Assembly (NCBI GenBank): GCA_009911065.1
Contig: QXWR01000003.1
Span: 111,147 to 175,146, forward strand
Length of the DNA: 64,000 nt
Direction of reading: 5' to 3'
DNA from: Clostridiaceae bacterium
Lineage (GTDB): Bacteria; Bacillota; Clostridia; Lachnospirales; Lachnospiraceae
Positions 53,115 to 62,147 of the stretch are shown one piece after another. The notes below the pieces were generated by a model. The model did no database searches, had not been told where the DNA came from, and worked only from the letters and a program-made list of their open reading frames with translations. Within the stretch, counting starts at the first letter, position 1. Each line of letters opens with the position of its first letter. A program made the translations under genes and the position numbers.

Positions 53115-55163
53115 CTAAACCATCCAATTTCCAATCCAATAAATCAAAAAGGCCACCACATAAGCAACTGCCATCTGAAATCCCACTGCCCGCAAAGTCC
53201 ATTTCCAGGAACCCATCTCTCTTTTTATGGCGCCTACTGCCGCAAAACAAGGCATACACAGCAGATTAAATGCCATGTAGGAATAGGCGGACACCTGGTT
53301 AAACACCTCCCCTATGGCTGGAAGAGCCTCCTCTCCTGCCATCACGGCCTCCACCGTCTCATCGCTGATACCTCCAAACAGCTGACCAAACGTAGCCACA
53401 ATGTTCTCCTTTGCAATCCAGCCAGTCACAACTCCCACAGAAGCTCTCCAATCACCCCAACCCAAAGGAGCAAATATCCACTTGATTCCATTTCCAATAT
53501 AGGCTAGCAGGCTCTCCTCCATGCTGCACATTCCTCCAAAATTAAAATTGGACAAGAACCAAATCAGCACTGTGGAGACAAAAATCACGGTTCCTGCCTT
53601 AACAGCAAATCCTTTCACTTTCTCCCATCCATGAATCATCACGCTTTTAAACGTGGGAATCCGGTACTGCGGAAGCTCCATAATAAAGTTGGAAACTTCA
53701 TTTTTAAAGGCAAACTTATTTAAAATCAATGCACTTGCCACTGCTGTCACAATCCCCAGCATATAAACGGAAAATACAATCACTGTCTGACTCTGATCGG
53801 CAAACAAGGTTGCGGCAAACATGGCATAAATAGGCAGTTTGGCTCCACAAGACATAAACGGAGTAATCATCATAGTGATTTTCCGGTCCTTGTCACTTTC
53901 CAAAGTCCTTGATGCCATCAGCGCTGGCACGGAACAGCCAAATCCCATAAGCATGGGAATGAAAGAACGTCCGCTAAGACCAAAATGACGGAAAATCCGG
54001 TCCATAACAAAAGCCACACGTGCCATATAACCACTGTCTTCCAAAAAGGATAAAAGCAAAAACAACACCAAAACCAAAGGAAGAAAACCAACTACAGATC
54101 CAACTCCGTCGAGGCAGCTGGCAGCCAGTCCAATCGCCCACTCTGAAGCTCCCATACCTTCCAACAGACCAATCATTCCATCTGCAAAAATTCCCCACAG
54201 ATTTCCCACAAATCCTTCCAACCATTTTCCCGGACTCAAAAGTCCTTCTATAAACAGAAAATTCTCGCTGAAAGTGCAGGCGAACATTCCATACATTACT
54301 GCTGCAAAAATCGGCAAAGCAAGTATCCGGTTGGTAAGAATCTCATCCAGTTGATCTGATTTTGTCTTTACATGATCTTTGTGAGCTTTTTTCACACAGT
54401 CTTTCACAAGTTTGCTTATGTACTGATAACGCAAATCTGCAATCATGGATTCTGCATCCCCGCCTGCGCTTTTATTTGCCTCATCCACCAAATCCTTTAT
54501 GGCAGCTGCTTTTGCCGGATCGACAGAATTTGTGACCACCTCATCGTTTTCCACCAGCTTAATTGCTTTCCACCAGTTCTCATCGAAATTTTCATCTCCC
54601 AGCACATTTGCTATCGCCCTTATGGAATTATCCAGATCTTCCGTAAATAGTTTCATCCGCTCTGGCTTTTGGCCACTCTCTGCCACGGCCACAGCCGCAT
54701 CCATCAATTCCTTTAACCCTCTGCCGCTTCGGGCTACCACCGGAATGACTGGCACTCCCAGAATATGAGATAATTTCTCACAGTCAATCTGATCTCCTTT
54801 TTGCTCCACCTCATCCATCATATTGAGCGCTATCACCATGGGAATCCGAGTCTCCATAATCTGTAAAGACAGATACAGATTTCGTTCTATTCCGGTTCCA
54901 TCCACAATATCAATTACTGCATCTGGCTTTTCTTTCACAATATAATCTCTGGCCACAATCTCCTCTGCCGAATAGGGGGACAAAGAGTAGGTTCCCGGAA
55001 GGTCTAAAATGATTACTTCCTTATTTTTCTTATATACCCCTTCTTTTTTATCCACCGTAACTCCAGGCCAGTTTCCCACATGCTGTCTGGAACCGGTCAA
55101 CTCATTAAACAATGTGGTCTTCCCGCAGTTTGGATTCCCAGCCAGCCCAATTCTTATACTCAT
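53115..55163 (-). CDS. feoB: Ferrous iron transporter FeoB
   Basis: The start chosen is MSIRIGLAGNP; an in-frame ATG 11 codons earlier is weaker. The roughly 682-residue protein has an N-terminal G domain (AGNPNCGKTTLFN, DLPGTYSL, NMMDE), a helical GDI-like spacer, and a membrane part with two Gate motifs (SCGAKLPIYAMFA and the region around MPCFAAVGAIKREMGSW). It imports Fe2+ in anaerobes. It follows two feoA genes under a Fur box and is followed by a short Fur gene. Confidence 0.95.
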   Translation of the reverse strand: MSIRIGLAGNPNCGKTTLFNELTGSRQHVGNWPGVTVDKKEGVYKKNKEVIILDLPGTYSLSPYSAEEIVARDYIVKEKPDAVIDIVDGTGIERNLYLSLQIMETRIPMVIALNMMDEVEQKGDQIDCEKLSHILGVPVIPVVARSGRGLKELMDAAVAVAESGQKPERMKLFTEDLDNSIRAIANVLGDENFDENWWKAIKLVENDEVVTNSVDPAKAAAIKDLVDEANKSAGGDAESMIADLRYQYISKLVKDCVKKAHKDHVKTKSDQLDEILTNRILALPIFAAVMYGMFACTFSENFLFIEGLLSPGKWLEGFVGNLWGIFADGMIGLLEGMGASEWAIGLAASCLDGVGSVVGFLPLVLVLFLLLSFLEDSGYMARVAFVMDRIFRHFGLSGRSFIPMLMGFGCSVPALMASRTLESDKDRKITMMITPFMSCGAKLPIYAMFAATLFADQSQTVIVFSVYMLGIVTAVASALILNKFAFKNEVSNFIMELPQYRIPTFKSVMIHGWEKVKGFAVKAGTVIFVSTVLIWFLSNFNFGGMCSMEESLLAYIGNGIKWIFAPLGWGDWRASVGVVTGWIAKENIVATFGQLFGGISDETVEAVMAGEEALPAIGEVFNQVSAYSYMAFNLLCMPCFAAVGAIKREMGSWKWTLRAVGFQMAVAYVVAFLIYWIGNWMV

Positions 55164-55217
55164 ATTGTTGATTCTCCTCTTTCCTCCCGTATTCATTTGG
55201 ACCTAAATCAAATACCC

Positions 55218-55436
55218 TTACTGTATCTCAATCTTTAGGGCTTCCTCTTTTCTGAGACTTAATTCATACCCCCGCACATGGACTTCTATAGGGTCTCCCA
55301 AAGGAGCTGCTTTTATGACTTTTATCTCCACTCCCGGAGTAATCCCCATATCCATAATTCTCCGTTTCATAGCTCCTACAGTGGCAATGGATTTCACAAT
55401 TCCTTCTTGACCTGGTTTTAAATCTTTCAGCGTCAT
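55218..55436 (-). CDS. feoA: FeoA-family SH3-like protein (second copy)
   Basis: A 72-residue protein (LKDLKPGQEGIVKSI, MDMGITPGVEIKVIKAAPLGDP, VRGYELSLRKEEA) with the FeoA SH3-like fold that assists FeoB. It sits between the other feoA and feoB. ATG 55436 lies close behind the preceding gene's stop. Confidence 0.92.
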   Translation of the reverse strand: MTLKDLKPGQEGIVKSIATVGAMKRRIMDMGITPGVEIKVIKAAPLGDPIEVHVRGYELSLRKEEALKIEIQ

Positions 55437-55457
55437 CCTTCATCCTCCCTTTTTCCT

Positions 55458-55673
55458 CTAATCGGTCACGATAATTCCATTGGCCAAACCGCGGTTTAAA
55501 GCAATCTTCATCCCTTTGACCATCAAAATCATACCACTTGGATGATCTCCCACCACACGCACCGTCTCGCCCTGAATAAATCCCAAATCCTGCAGGTGGC
55601 GCTTCATCTCCTCCTGACCTCGAAATCCCTTGATTTTTCTGGTATCTCCCTGTTCCATCATGGACAATGGCAT
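55458..55673 (-). CDS. feoA: FeoA-family SH3-like protein (first copy)
   Basis: A 71-residue FeoA paralogue (MPLSMMEQGDTRKI, LQDLGFIQGETVRVV, MILMVKGMKIALNRG). Tandem feoA genes ahead of feoB are common in Clostridia. It is the first gene of the operon, about 75 bases downstream of the -10 box and Fur box. Confidence 0.9.
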   Translation of the reverse strand: MPLSMMEQGDTRKIKGFRGQEEMKRHLQDLGFIQGETVRVVGDHPSGMILMVKGMKIALNRGLANGIIVTD

Positions 55674-55730
55674 AAACTACACTTCCTTTCTGTTTTTTAT
55701 AGGATAGCAAAATGTAAAACATTATTTTTT

Positions 55731-55749
55731 GAGATTGATTATCATTTTC
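55731..55749 (-). promoter_or_regulatory. Fur box of the feo operon
   Basis: Read on the + strand, GAGATTGATTATCATTTTC matches the GATAATGATTATCATTATC consensus at 16 of 19 positions. It lies at the transcription start just below the -10 box, so iron-loaded Fur would block the promoter. Confidence 0.85.
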
Positions 55750-55755
55750 ATAGAT

Positions 55756-55784
55756 ATATTACGCCAATTCTATCAAAAAGTCAA
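55756..55784 (-). promoter_or_regulatory. Promoter of the feo operon
   Basis: TTGACT (55784-55779), 17-base spacer, TAATAT (55761-55756). Confidence 0.8.
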
Positions 55785-55821
55785 GAGAGCTTATTGAGAA
55801 TTTTTCTCAATAAGCTCTCTT
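55783..55821. repeat. Perfect 18-bp inverted repeat between divergent genes
   Basis: AAGAGAGCTTATTGAGAA and its complement flank a TTT loop. It sits against the feo -35 box. T-runs are short, so it may be a terminator relic or a protein site. Confidence 0.7.
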
Positions 55822-55966
55822 TCTAAAAATCTGCAAATATGGTATGAAACCAATCTATTTTGCTCATCCTAACAACCTAAACAGAAAATACATTTTCACG
55901 AGAGCCAATCCCTATGCTCCCACAGCATCTGGACGATCCCTCGGAAAAATAAATGGAGGAATCTTT

Positions 55967-57301
55967 ATGAAATCGATCTGGCACAGCACACAGCTCCTCT
56001 CCCCTTATCCGTCCCTTCCCGGCAGTATCCGGACAGAGGCTGCTGTCATTGGCGGAGGACTAGCCGGAATCCTGACTGCCTACTATCTCACCCGGTCCGG
56101 TATCCAGACTACCATTCTGGAAGCCCGACGCATTGGCAGCGGACAGACCAGCGGCACCACGGCCAAAATTACGGCTCAGCACAACCTGATTTATCAAAAA
56201 CTGATTACCTGCTTTGGCGAAGGGGACGCACGCATGTACGCTTCCGCCAATCAACAGGCCATCAAAGAATATTCCCGGCTCATTCATTCCCACTCCATTG
56301 ACTGTGACTTTCGGGAAGCCTCTGCCTGTCTGTATACCCGCTCAGCCGGAGACTCTTTACAGCAGGAATACAAAGCTGCCTCCCGGCTTGGCATTCCTGC
56401 CAGACTCTCCACAGATACCGAGCTGCCGTTCCCAGTGCGAAATGCCCTGTATTTTCCTCATCAGGCACAGTTTCATCCTTTGAAATTTTTAAAAGCCATC
56501 ACAAAGGGACTGACCATTTATGAAAATACTCCTGTTCTTTCGGTGAAAGGCCATCAAATTCATACCTCTCTTGGAGATGTAACGGCACGCCATATTATAT
56601 TTGCCTGCCACTATCCATTTTTATTGTGGCCAGGACTTTATTTTGCCCGCATGTATCAGAGCCGAAGTTATTGTCTGTCTCTGGCTGGGATTCCTTCCTT
56701 ACAAGACATGTATTTGGGAATTGACCCTGGCGGCCTTTCCTTCCGCTCTGCTGGAAACCGTCTGCTTCTTGGAGGATGCAGCCACCGGACCGGAATCATT
56801 CCTGACAACCCTTATCAGCGCCTGCAAAATTTTGTCCATAAGTATTATCCCACGGCAAAAACAGTCTCCCACTGGTCTGCCCAGGACTGTATGCCCTTAG
56901 ACCAAGTTCCCTATATTGGTCCTTTTTCCTTCCTGGAACCAGACTGGTATGTAATTACCGGCTTCGGTAAATGGGGCATGACCACTTCCATGGTAGCTGC
57001 TCAGTTAATCAGCCGGAAAATATGTAAAAAACCGGTTCCCTGGGAGTCGGTCTTTACGCCCAGACGCATAAAATTAAAAGCATCCTGGAAAGAAGCGATT
57101 ACCCATCTTTCGGAAAGCTCCCGCGGGCTGGCTCTTGGACTTATCCATCCAGACAGACGCTGTTCCCATATGGGATGTCGTTTAAAATGGAATCCCCACG
57201 AATGTACCTGGGAATGCCCCTGCCATGGTTCCCGCTTTTCCCACCAGGGCAAGTTATTGTCTGGTCCTGCCCAGACTTCTGTCTCTATACCTTCCAAATA
57301 A
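55967..57301 (+). CDS. FAD-dependent oxidoreductase with C-terminal Rieske domain
   Basis: The start ATG 55967 is seven bases after GGAGG; the open frame upstream has no ribosome site. The 444-residue product begins with a DAO-type FAD fold (AAVIGGGLAGILTAYYL, TSGTTAKITAQH) and ends with a Rieske 2Fe-2S domain: CSHMGC and CPCHGSRF (about residues 400-425). This fusion is widespread in Firmicutes; its substrate is unknown, with amino-acid or amine oxidation proposed by fold. It is divergent from the feo operon. Confidence 0.88.
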   Translation: MKSIWHSTQLLSPYPSLPGSIRTEAAVIGGGLAGILTAYYLTRSGIQTTILEARRIGSGQTSGTTAKITAQHNLIYQKLITCFGEGDARMYASANQQAIKEYSRLIHSHSIDCDFREASACLYTRSAGDSLQQEYKAASRLGIPARLSTDTELPFPVRNALYFPHQAQFHPLKFLKAITKGLTIYENTPVLSVKGHQIHTSLGDVTARHIIFACHYPFLLWPGLYFARMYQSRSYCLSLAGIPSLQDMYLGIDPGGLSFRSAGNRLLLGGCSHRTGIIPDNPYQRLQNFVHKYYPTAKTVSHWSAQDCMPLDQVPYIGPFSFLEPDWYVITGFGKWGMTTSMVAAQLISRKICKKPVPWESVFTPRRIKLKASWKEAITHLSESSRGLALGLIHPDRRCSHMGCRLKWNPHECTWECPCHGSRFSHQGKLLSGPAQTSVSIPSK

Positions 57302-57310
57302 AAATCTGCC

Positions 57311-57700
57311 CTACTTGATTTGAACCGGCAGGCTGCAGATCACCCGGTATACCTGGCTGGCACAGGCTGCCAGCCTTTGTCCGGCATATCCTGCTGCCTC
57401 CCGGTACTCCCGCTCCTGCCGGCTGATAGGCACCACTCCGCACCCAATCTCATCCATCGTTACAATCCTCGGCCCTGCTGCCAAAACCTGGTCCAAAAAC
57501 TCCTTTGGACTTTCCCCCTTTTCTAGGATCTGACGAATCCACCTGTGAAATCCGGTCAAAAACTCTCTTTCACAGGCGATCTCTGGCATGTCCCTTTCCC
57601 CATCTCCTCTGTTTTTCTCAAACGCTTCCCTTTCCATCCCAGATAACTTCCAGGCCAGATCGCATTTTCCCTGAAAAGCGCCTCCTACAATCAAAATCAT
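57311..57700 (-). CDS. Short CobU-like cobinamide kinase
   Basis: The start is ATG 57700 behind AGGAGAAG. The 129-residue product has a P-loop-like LIVGGAFQGKCDLA and MDEIGCGVVP, the marker of CobU nucleotide-loop enzymes, but is shorter than usual CobU (about 180) and its P-loop reads GKC instead of GKS. The second half of the guanylyltransferase active site is hard to see. It closes the small cobalamin operon after cbiG. Activity is uncertain. Confidence 0.7.
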   Translation of the reverse strand: MILIVGGAFQGKCDLAWKLSGMEREAFEKNRGDGERDMPEIACEREFLTGFHRWIRQILEKGESPKEFLDQVLAAGPRIVTMDEIGCGVVPISRQEREYREAAGYAGQRLAACASQVYRVICSLPVQIK

Positions 57701-57771
57701 CCTGTTTCTTCTCCTATCCAAAGCGTGTGTAAACCATTTTTTCACCTGCCCACACTCCCCTTTTACAAAAT

Positions 57772-58869
57772 TTACAGCCCTCCCAAAGACTCCATAGCCA
57801 CTGCCACCGTCACACCATGACCTGCCTTTTTTTCCACCAAAAGCGCTCCATCTTCTCCTGCTCCAAGAAGAGCTGCCCTTTCACACACGTTTCCCGTCCC
57901 TGTCACCTGCCGTACAAATGCCGATTCCTGCACCGTTCCCCTGACCGTTTCCAGCTTTCCCGCCGAAAAAGTCACAAAAGGCACCCCCCACTTTTTCGCT
58001 ACACGACAGATGCCTTCCTCCTCCTTTTTCAAATCAATACTGGCAAACCGGGCCACTGCATGTTCTTCCAGATTTCCCTCTTCCAAAGCCTCTTTGATTT
58101 TCTCTTCTATGATCTCGGAGGAAATCCCTTTTCTGCAGCCGATTCCCACGGTAAGAATCTTAGGAGCCAGACGAAGAATCTGGCCTCCCTCCTCCAAAAC
58201 CTCCAACAGCATCGTTCCAGTCTCATCTTCTTTTCGGGGCCTTTTTTTTACTGTGACCCATACGTTTGCCTTTCCTGCCCTGTTCCAACTGTATTCTTCC
58301 GGCAATGGCTCTTTCACAGGAAAATCACTGAAAAATCCCACGGACTCTTCTTCCAGCAGTCTGACCGACACCTCCTTGGCTGCCTCCCGGTCCCCAATCC
58401 AAAGCCCTCTTTTTGCCGCCCACACATCGATTGCCATTTTTTGGTTTATGTCCGTTGCGGTGGTGATCACAGGCGCTGCTCCGCAGGACTTTGCCACTGC
58501 CTTTGCCAGTTCATTGGCTCCCCCCACATGTCCGGACAACAAAGAAATGGCATACTGGCCTCTCTCATCCACTGCCACCACCCCTGGGTCCGTCAGCTTA
58601 TCTCTCAAAAACGGGGCCACTGACCGAACGGCAATTCCTGCCGCTCCTATGTAGATCAATCCGTCCATCTGGAAAAACTGCCTTTTAGTCCACTCCAGAG
58701 CCGATTCTTCCAGCCCGTAAATCCCCTTATCTTCTCTTCCCTCTGTCTCCTGGAAAAAACGGCGGGGAATGTATCCTTCACACATATATCCCTGTTTTTG
58801 CAGATTTTTAGTCAGTTGGCAGCACAGACTTGCTCCGGTTTTTGTAAAACTGATCAGCGCAAGTTTCAT
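57772..58869 (-). CDS. cbiG: Cobalt-precorrin-5A hydrolase CbiG
   Basis: The start ATG 58869 overlaps the cbiD stop region. The 365-residue protein has the CbiG N-terminal fold (YIGAAGIAVRSVAPFL, DERGQYAISLLSGHVGGANEL) and the CbiG C-terminal domain (LTVGIGCRKGISSEII, FVTFSAGKLETVRG). It opens the lactone ring of cobalt-precorrin-5A in anaerobic B12 synthesis. It follows cbiD directly, and the two act in adjacent steps. Confidence 0.93.
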   Translation of the reverse strand: MKLALISFTKTGASLCCQLTKNLQKQGYMCEGYIPRRFFQETEGREDKGIYGLEESALEWTKRQFFQMDGLIYIGAAGIAVRSVAPFLRDKLTDPGVVAVDERGQYAISLLSGHVGGANELAKAVAKSCGAAPVITTATDINQKMAIDVWAAKRGLWIGDREAAKEVSVRLLEEESVGFFSDFPVKEPLPEEYSWNRAGKANVWVTVKKRPRKEDETGTMLLEVLEEGGQILRLAPKILTVGIGCRKGISSEIIEEKIKEALEEGNLEEHAVARFASIDLKKEEEGICRVAKKWGVPFVTFSAGKLETVRGTVQESAFVRQVTGTGNVCERAALLGAGEDGALLVEKKAGHGVTVAVAMESLGGL

Positions 58870-58870
58870 A

Positions 58871-60208
58871 TCACAGAACTCCCTTCCCGTTAAGATTCTC
58901 CTTCCTATGGAAATATTTCTGTATAAATTCATCTGCATTTCTGGTTTTTCCCATAACTTTATGAGCCGAAGAAAATACAATCACCTCTGCCTTTAGCGCT
59001 CCTTCGCCCCACTGTTCCATCTGCCTTTTCACCTTCTCTGCCCCCTTTGACAATACCTGTCTATCCAATCCGGCTTCCTTTAAAATTCCTATGGACTCTT
59101 CTGTGGTATTGGATCTTCTGACGGCCTTAAACAACTTCTCCCAGCTGTAATTTTTTGTCGGATGGCCGTTGTCTGTTTGGTTGTCCCTTCCGATCTGATT
59201 ATCCTTTTCTATCTGGTTGCCAATTCTCATCTGGCTGTCGTTTTCTGTCTGGTTATTTTTCTTTGTCTGGCTGTCGTTCCATTCCGCCGTCCCTTCCACA
59301 CATTCCTTTGTCAGCCGCTCCATCTCTTCCATTCTTCCGTCTCCATATTTGGAATGGGTATTTTCCGCTCCACCTGCCACTTTCACCAGCTTACCAATGT
59401 GTCCTACCAGTAAAATCTTATGAAATCCTTCCTCCACAGCCATTTTTACCGAATCTTTGACAAAATTGCTGCACCTGACCGCCTCTCCCAGCGTTATGTT
59501 CATCTCCTGCAATAAAAACATTTCCCCATAATTTCCTGGCGTCAGCAAAAGCAGCGGTTCTCCTGCAGCCGCTTTCATCCGAATCTCCAGACGAATGGTT
59601 TCCACCAAAGCTTCCTCACTCATAGGCTTTACAATTCCAGTTGTACCCAAAACGGAAATTCCCCCCACAATTCCCAGCCTGGGATTAAACGTCTTTGGGG
59701 CAAGCCAGAATCCGTCCGGGACAGCCACGGAAACTTCCAGCCTCCCTTCATAAGAAACCTTTTTTCTCACCTCATCCACCGCGCCAAGAATCTGCCTCCT
59801 AGGCGCCGGATTAATGGCATAATGACCTATGGGGCAGGATAATCCTGGTTTTGTCACCACTCCGATTCCAAGACCTCCCGTAAGATACAGTGCGGGATAC
59901 TCCTCCAACACATACCCTTTCTCCTGTCTGCACAATTCCTCCCACCGAAAACTGTCCACACAAAACACCCCTCCATAGACCCACACTCCATTCGTCACAT
60001 CCGGATCGTCTCCTGCATCCTTTCGGACCCTGCACCAGCTTCCATCCCCCTGTAAATATTCCACATAAAACTCTGCCTTTTTATCCTGTTCCAGACACAC
60101 TTTTATTTTTTCCGGCTTTCTTCCCGTCAACAAAAAAACAGCTGCAGCCTTTGCTGCTGCAGCCGCGCAAATCCCCGTCGTGTATCCGCTTCTTAAATAT
60201 TGTCCCAT
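58871..60208 (-). CDS. cbiD: Cobalt-precorrin-5B C1-methyltransferase CbiD
   Basis: A 445-residue protein opening LRSGYTTGICAAAAAKAAA, the CbiD signature, with GDDPDVTNGVWVYGG and GGISVLGTTGIVKPMSE. It methylates C1 of cobalt-precorrin-5B. An insertion of about 45 residues rich in Asn, Gln, Asp and Lys (DNA about 59155-59290) lies between the body and the C-terminal helices; it is unusual for the family and looks like a slippage-derived low-complexity stretch. No cobalamin riboswitch is visible upstream. Confidence 0.92.
   Translation of the reverse strand: MGQYLRSGYTTGICAAAAAKAAAVFLLTGRKPEKIKVCLEQDKKAEFYVEYLQGDGSWCRVRKDAGDDPDVTNGVWVYGGVFCVDSFRWEELCRQEKGYVLEEYPALYLTGGLGIGVVTKPGLSCPIGHYAINPAPRRQILGAVDEVRKKVSYEGRLEVSVAVPDGFWLAPKTFNPRLGIVGGISVLGTTGIVKPMSEEALVETIRLEIRMKAAAGEPLLLLTPGNYGEMFLLQEMNITLGEAVRCSNFVKDSVKMAVEEGFHKILLVGHIGKLVKVAGGAENTHSKYGDGRMEEMERLTKECVEGTAEWNDSQTKKNNQTENDSQMRIGNQIEKDNQIGRDNQTDNGHPTKNYSWEKLFKAVRRSNTTEESIGILKEAGLDRQVLSKGAEKVKRQMEQWGEGALKAEVIVFSSAHKVMGKTRNADEFIQKYFHRKENLNGKGVL
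59155..59290. repeat. Low-complexity insertion in cbiD
   Basis: Imperfect short units around CTGGTT or CTGGCTGTC encode repeats such as NQIEKDNQIGRDNQT. Reading frame is kept. Confidence 0.7.
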
Positions 60209-60372
60209 TTTTTATCCCACATGAAACCATTGGCCGCTTTTGGCCAATTTTTTTCTCACCTGTTTATTGGCTGCAATCTCTCGTTTCTCCTATTACCTAC
60301 TTAAAATTATACTAAAAGCAACCAGAAAAATCAACGAGCAATGTCATTAAGTTAATCCATGCCAGAAAAGCA

Positions 60373-60516
60373 GCAAGAGAAGAATGAGAGAAGGTTGGAA
60401 GACCCTCTTTTCACGTCGGCACTTAGGTGCTGTTTCTCAAGCACCTTAGTACCGTTACGTGAAAAATGGAGTGAAAACGTGTCTGGAAACCTTCTCTCAT
60501 TCTTCTCTTGCGAACC
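60373..60516. repeat. Nested long palindrome (mobile repeat candidate)
   Basis: Outer arms of 22 bp (60373-60394 and 60490-60511) are perfectly complementary. Inside are TTTTCACGT/ACGTGAAAA (ending 60416 and starting 60457) and AGGTGCT/AGCACCT (60425-60431 and 60440-60446). A copy of the right arm is at 31253-31277. It fills most of the 393-base gap between cbiD and the SASP gene; nothing else is seen there. Confidence 0.85.
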
Positions 60517-60601
60517 CTCTTCCTTCCCTTCCCTTACCAAAATAACATTAATTACCTTACATTTTTCCGCCTGCCTAAAACTTTTCCAAATCCCCTATGC
60601 C

Positions 60602-60844
60602 TTATGACAGAGTAACCTCCTCCCTGCACTTTGCCTCATCTTTGGCCATTTTCTGCATCTCCCGCTTTCTTTTTGTAATCAATCCCCCGATTCTTCCGCT
60701 CTCCTTGGAGGTCAAGCTTCTCCATCCGCTCTCCAGCACCCGCGCTCCTAATCCCAGCTCCTCAGCAATCTCAAACTTCAGCTGTTCCTCCGGGGTCATA
60801 TTGTTTATATCAAAGGGTTTTTTTGATTTTTTACTTTTTGACAT
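60602..60844 (-). CDS. Alpha/beta-type small acid-soluble spore protein
   Basis: The start ATG 60844 follows AAAGGAG at a long spacing. The 80-residue protein contains LKFEIAEELGLGARV and SKESGRIGGLITKRK, matching the two conserved blocks of alpha/beta SASPs, which coat and protect spore DNA and carry a GPR protease site between them. Its Lys/Ser-rich start is somewhat longer than usual. This supports a spore-forming host. Confidence 0.88.
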   Translation of the reverse strand: MSKSKKSKKPFDINNMTPEEQLKFEIAEELGLGARVLESGWRSLTSKESGRIGGLITKRKREMQKMAKDEAKCREEVTLS

Positions 60845-60932
60845 AACAAAGGCACACTCCTTTCTCTGAACTTCATAAAAGCAGTATGCCCGTTTCTTGG
60901 ATTTCCTATTCAAAACAATTCTTTAACACCTT

Positions 60933-61130
60933 TTAATACTCCGGCTCCAGGGGAATAATAATCGCAGCAATAATATATGCCACAATGCTCATTCCTGCCC
61001 AACAAGTCATAAGAACCCACAGCAGGCGAATCAATGTTGGATCTATATTTAGATAATCACCAATTCCCCCGCACACGCCACAAAGCATTTTGTCCTTATT
61101 GGAACGATACAATTTCCGATTCAAGTCCAT
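60933..61130 (-). CDS. PspC-domain membrane protein
   Basis: A 65-residue protein: KLYRSNKDKMLCGVCGGIGDYLNIDPTLIRL is split by family-typical Gly residues and followed by one long hydrophobic span (about 36-60). PspC proteins take part in envelope stress responses. It is the last gene of the leftward padR operon. Confidence 0.9.
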   Translation of the reverse strand: MDLNRKLYRSNKDKMLCGVCGGIGDYLNIDPTLIRLLWVLMTCWAGMSIVAYIIAAIIIPLEPEY

Positions 61131-61166
61131 CTCTTTCTCCTTTCTGTGCTTTTACATGAAATTTTC

Positions 61167-62147
61167 TTAGCTTTCTGAAAAGTTTACTGAAATGCTTCCT
61201 GCCTTGCACTCCAGCTCCACTTTCTTTCCATTTGGATTGATCATATCCTTCTCCCAATGTACTCCCTGATGCGGATACTCTTCCGGTATCTCGCCGCCAA
61301 GGAAAATCGTCCCCATATCACATTCCATCTCATAGGAATAATCCTCCTTTTTTCCTTCCAAAGTAAGCTGAATCTCCCCCAGGCTGCACTCCGCAGAAAC
61401 CTCTCTTGTCACAGCCCCGCCGCACTGAACCGAACCTGCCTTCACATCTATAGAAAGCTCCTCTGTCTGGATTTGTTTCACTGCAACTGCACCTGCCTCT
61501 GCCTGTAATGAGATCTCCTTCGCCTGCAGCCGATCTGCAAAAAAAGCTCCTGCCCTGGCATTCACTTCCACTTCGTTCAGATAAGTTCCCACAGGAAGAG
61601 AGAGGATCATGGTGTTTTCCTGGTAATGGTCCGTGTACATGGAAACGATCGGTTTAATCTCAAGCTTATCCCTCTTTTGTCTATACTGATAATTCTCCCC
61701 ATCTCCAACGATTTCAATTCGCACCTGCCCGTCAGTCAAATCTTCGGATTCCTGCAAAAGGACATTTCCAAACACTTCCACCTCCAATTCTCGAACCTGT
61801 TCATAATTCATTGTGTTCTGTATGGAAATCTCTCCGCTTTCCAGCTGTTTCCACACAAAATTTTCATCCAAAGTCAAAATCTCTTCCGGTCTCATAATTT
61901 CCTCTGGCACAGCAGAGTCATATGTCCCTTCCAGATTTTCCTTTTCTTCTAACGCCTCCCAATCTTCGTAAAACCGGGAATTTCTCATACTTCTTCTGCC
62001 ATAATCCCATCTTTCCCGAACAGCGTCCCGCAATACCCATTCCAGATAATATCCGCCTCCCATCATGGCGCCGGCTGCAATAACCCCGATTCCCACCAGG
62101 GAAATTATAATTCCTAAAATTACAGACCATTTTATCAGACGATTCAT
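61167..62147 (-). CDS. DUF4097-like adhesin-fold membrane protein
   Basis: A 326-residue protein with one N-terminal span (WSVILGIIISLVGIGVIAAG) and a C-terminal beta-rich repeat region (about 180-320: YLNEVEVNARAGAFFADRL, LQAEAGAVAVKQIQ, IDVKAGSVQCGG) typical of DUF4097/LiaG-type envelope-stress proteins. Its ATG overlaps the stop of the DUF1700 gene. Function beyond envelope stress is unknown. Confidence 0.8.
   Translation of the reverse strand: MNRLIKWSVILGIIISLVGIGVIAAGAMMGGGYYLEWVLRDAVRERWDYGRRSMRNSRFYEDWEALEEKENLEGTYDSAVPEEIMRPEEILTLDENFVWKQLESGEISIQNTMNYEQVRELEVEVFGNVLLQESEDLTDGQVRIEIVGDGENYQYRQKRDKLEIKPIVSMYTDHYQENTMILSLPVGTYLNEVEVNARAGAFFADRLQAKEISLQAEAGAVAVKQIQTEELSIDVKAGSVQCGGAVTREVSAECSLGEIQLTLEGKKEDYSYEMECDMGTIFLGGEIPEEYPHQGVHWEKDMINPNGKKVELECKAGSISVNFSES

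Noticed and set aside
60209..60372. Cobalamin riboswitch upstream of cbiD
   Set aside because: No conserved B12-box was found; the gap holds mainly the nested palindrome.
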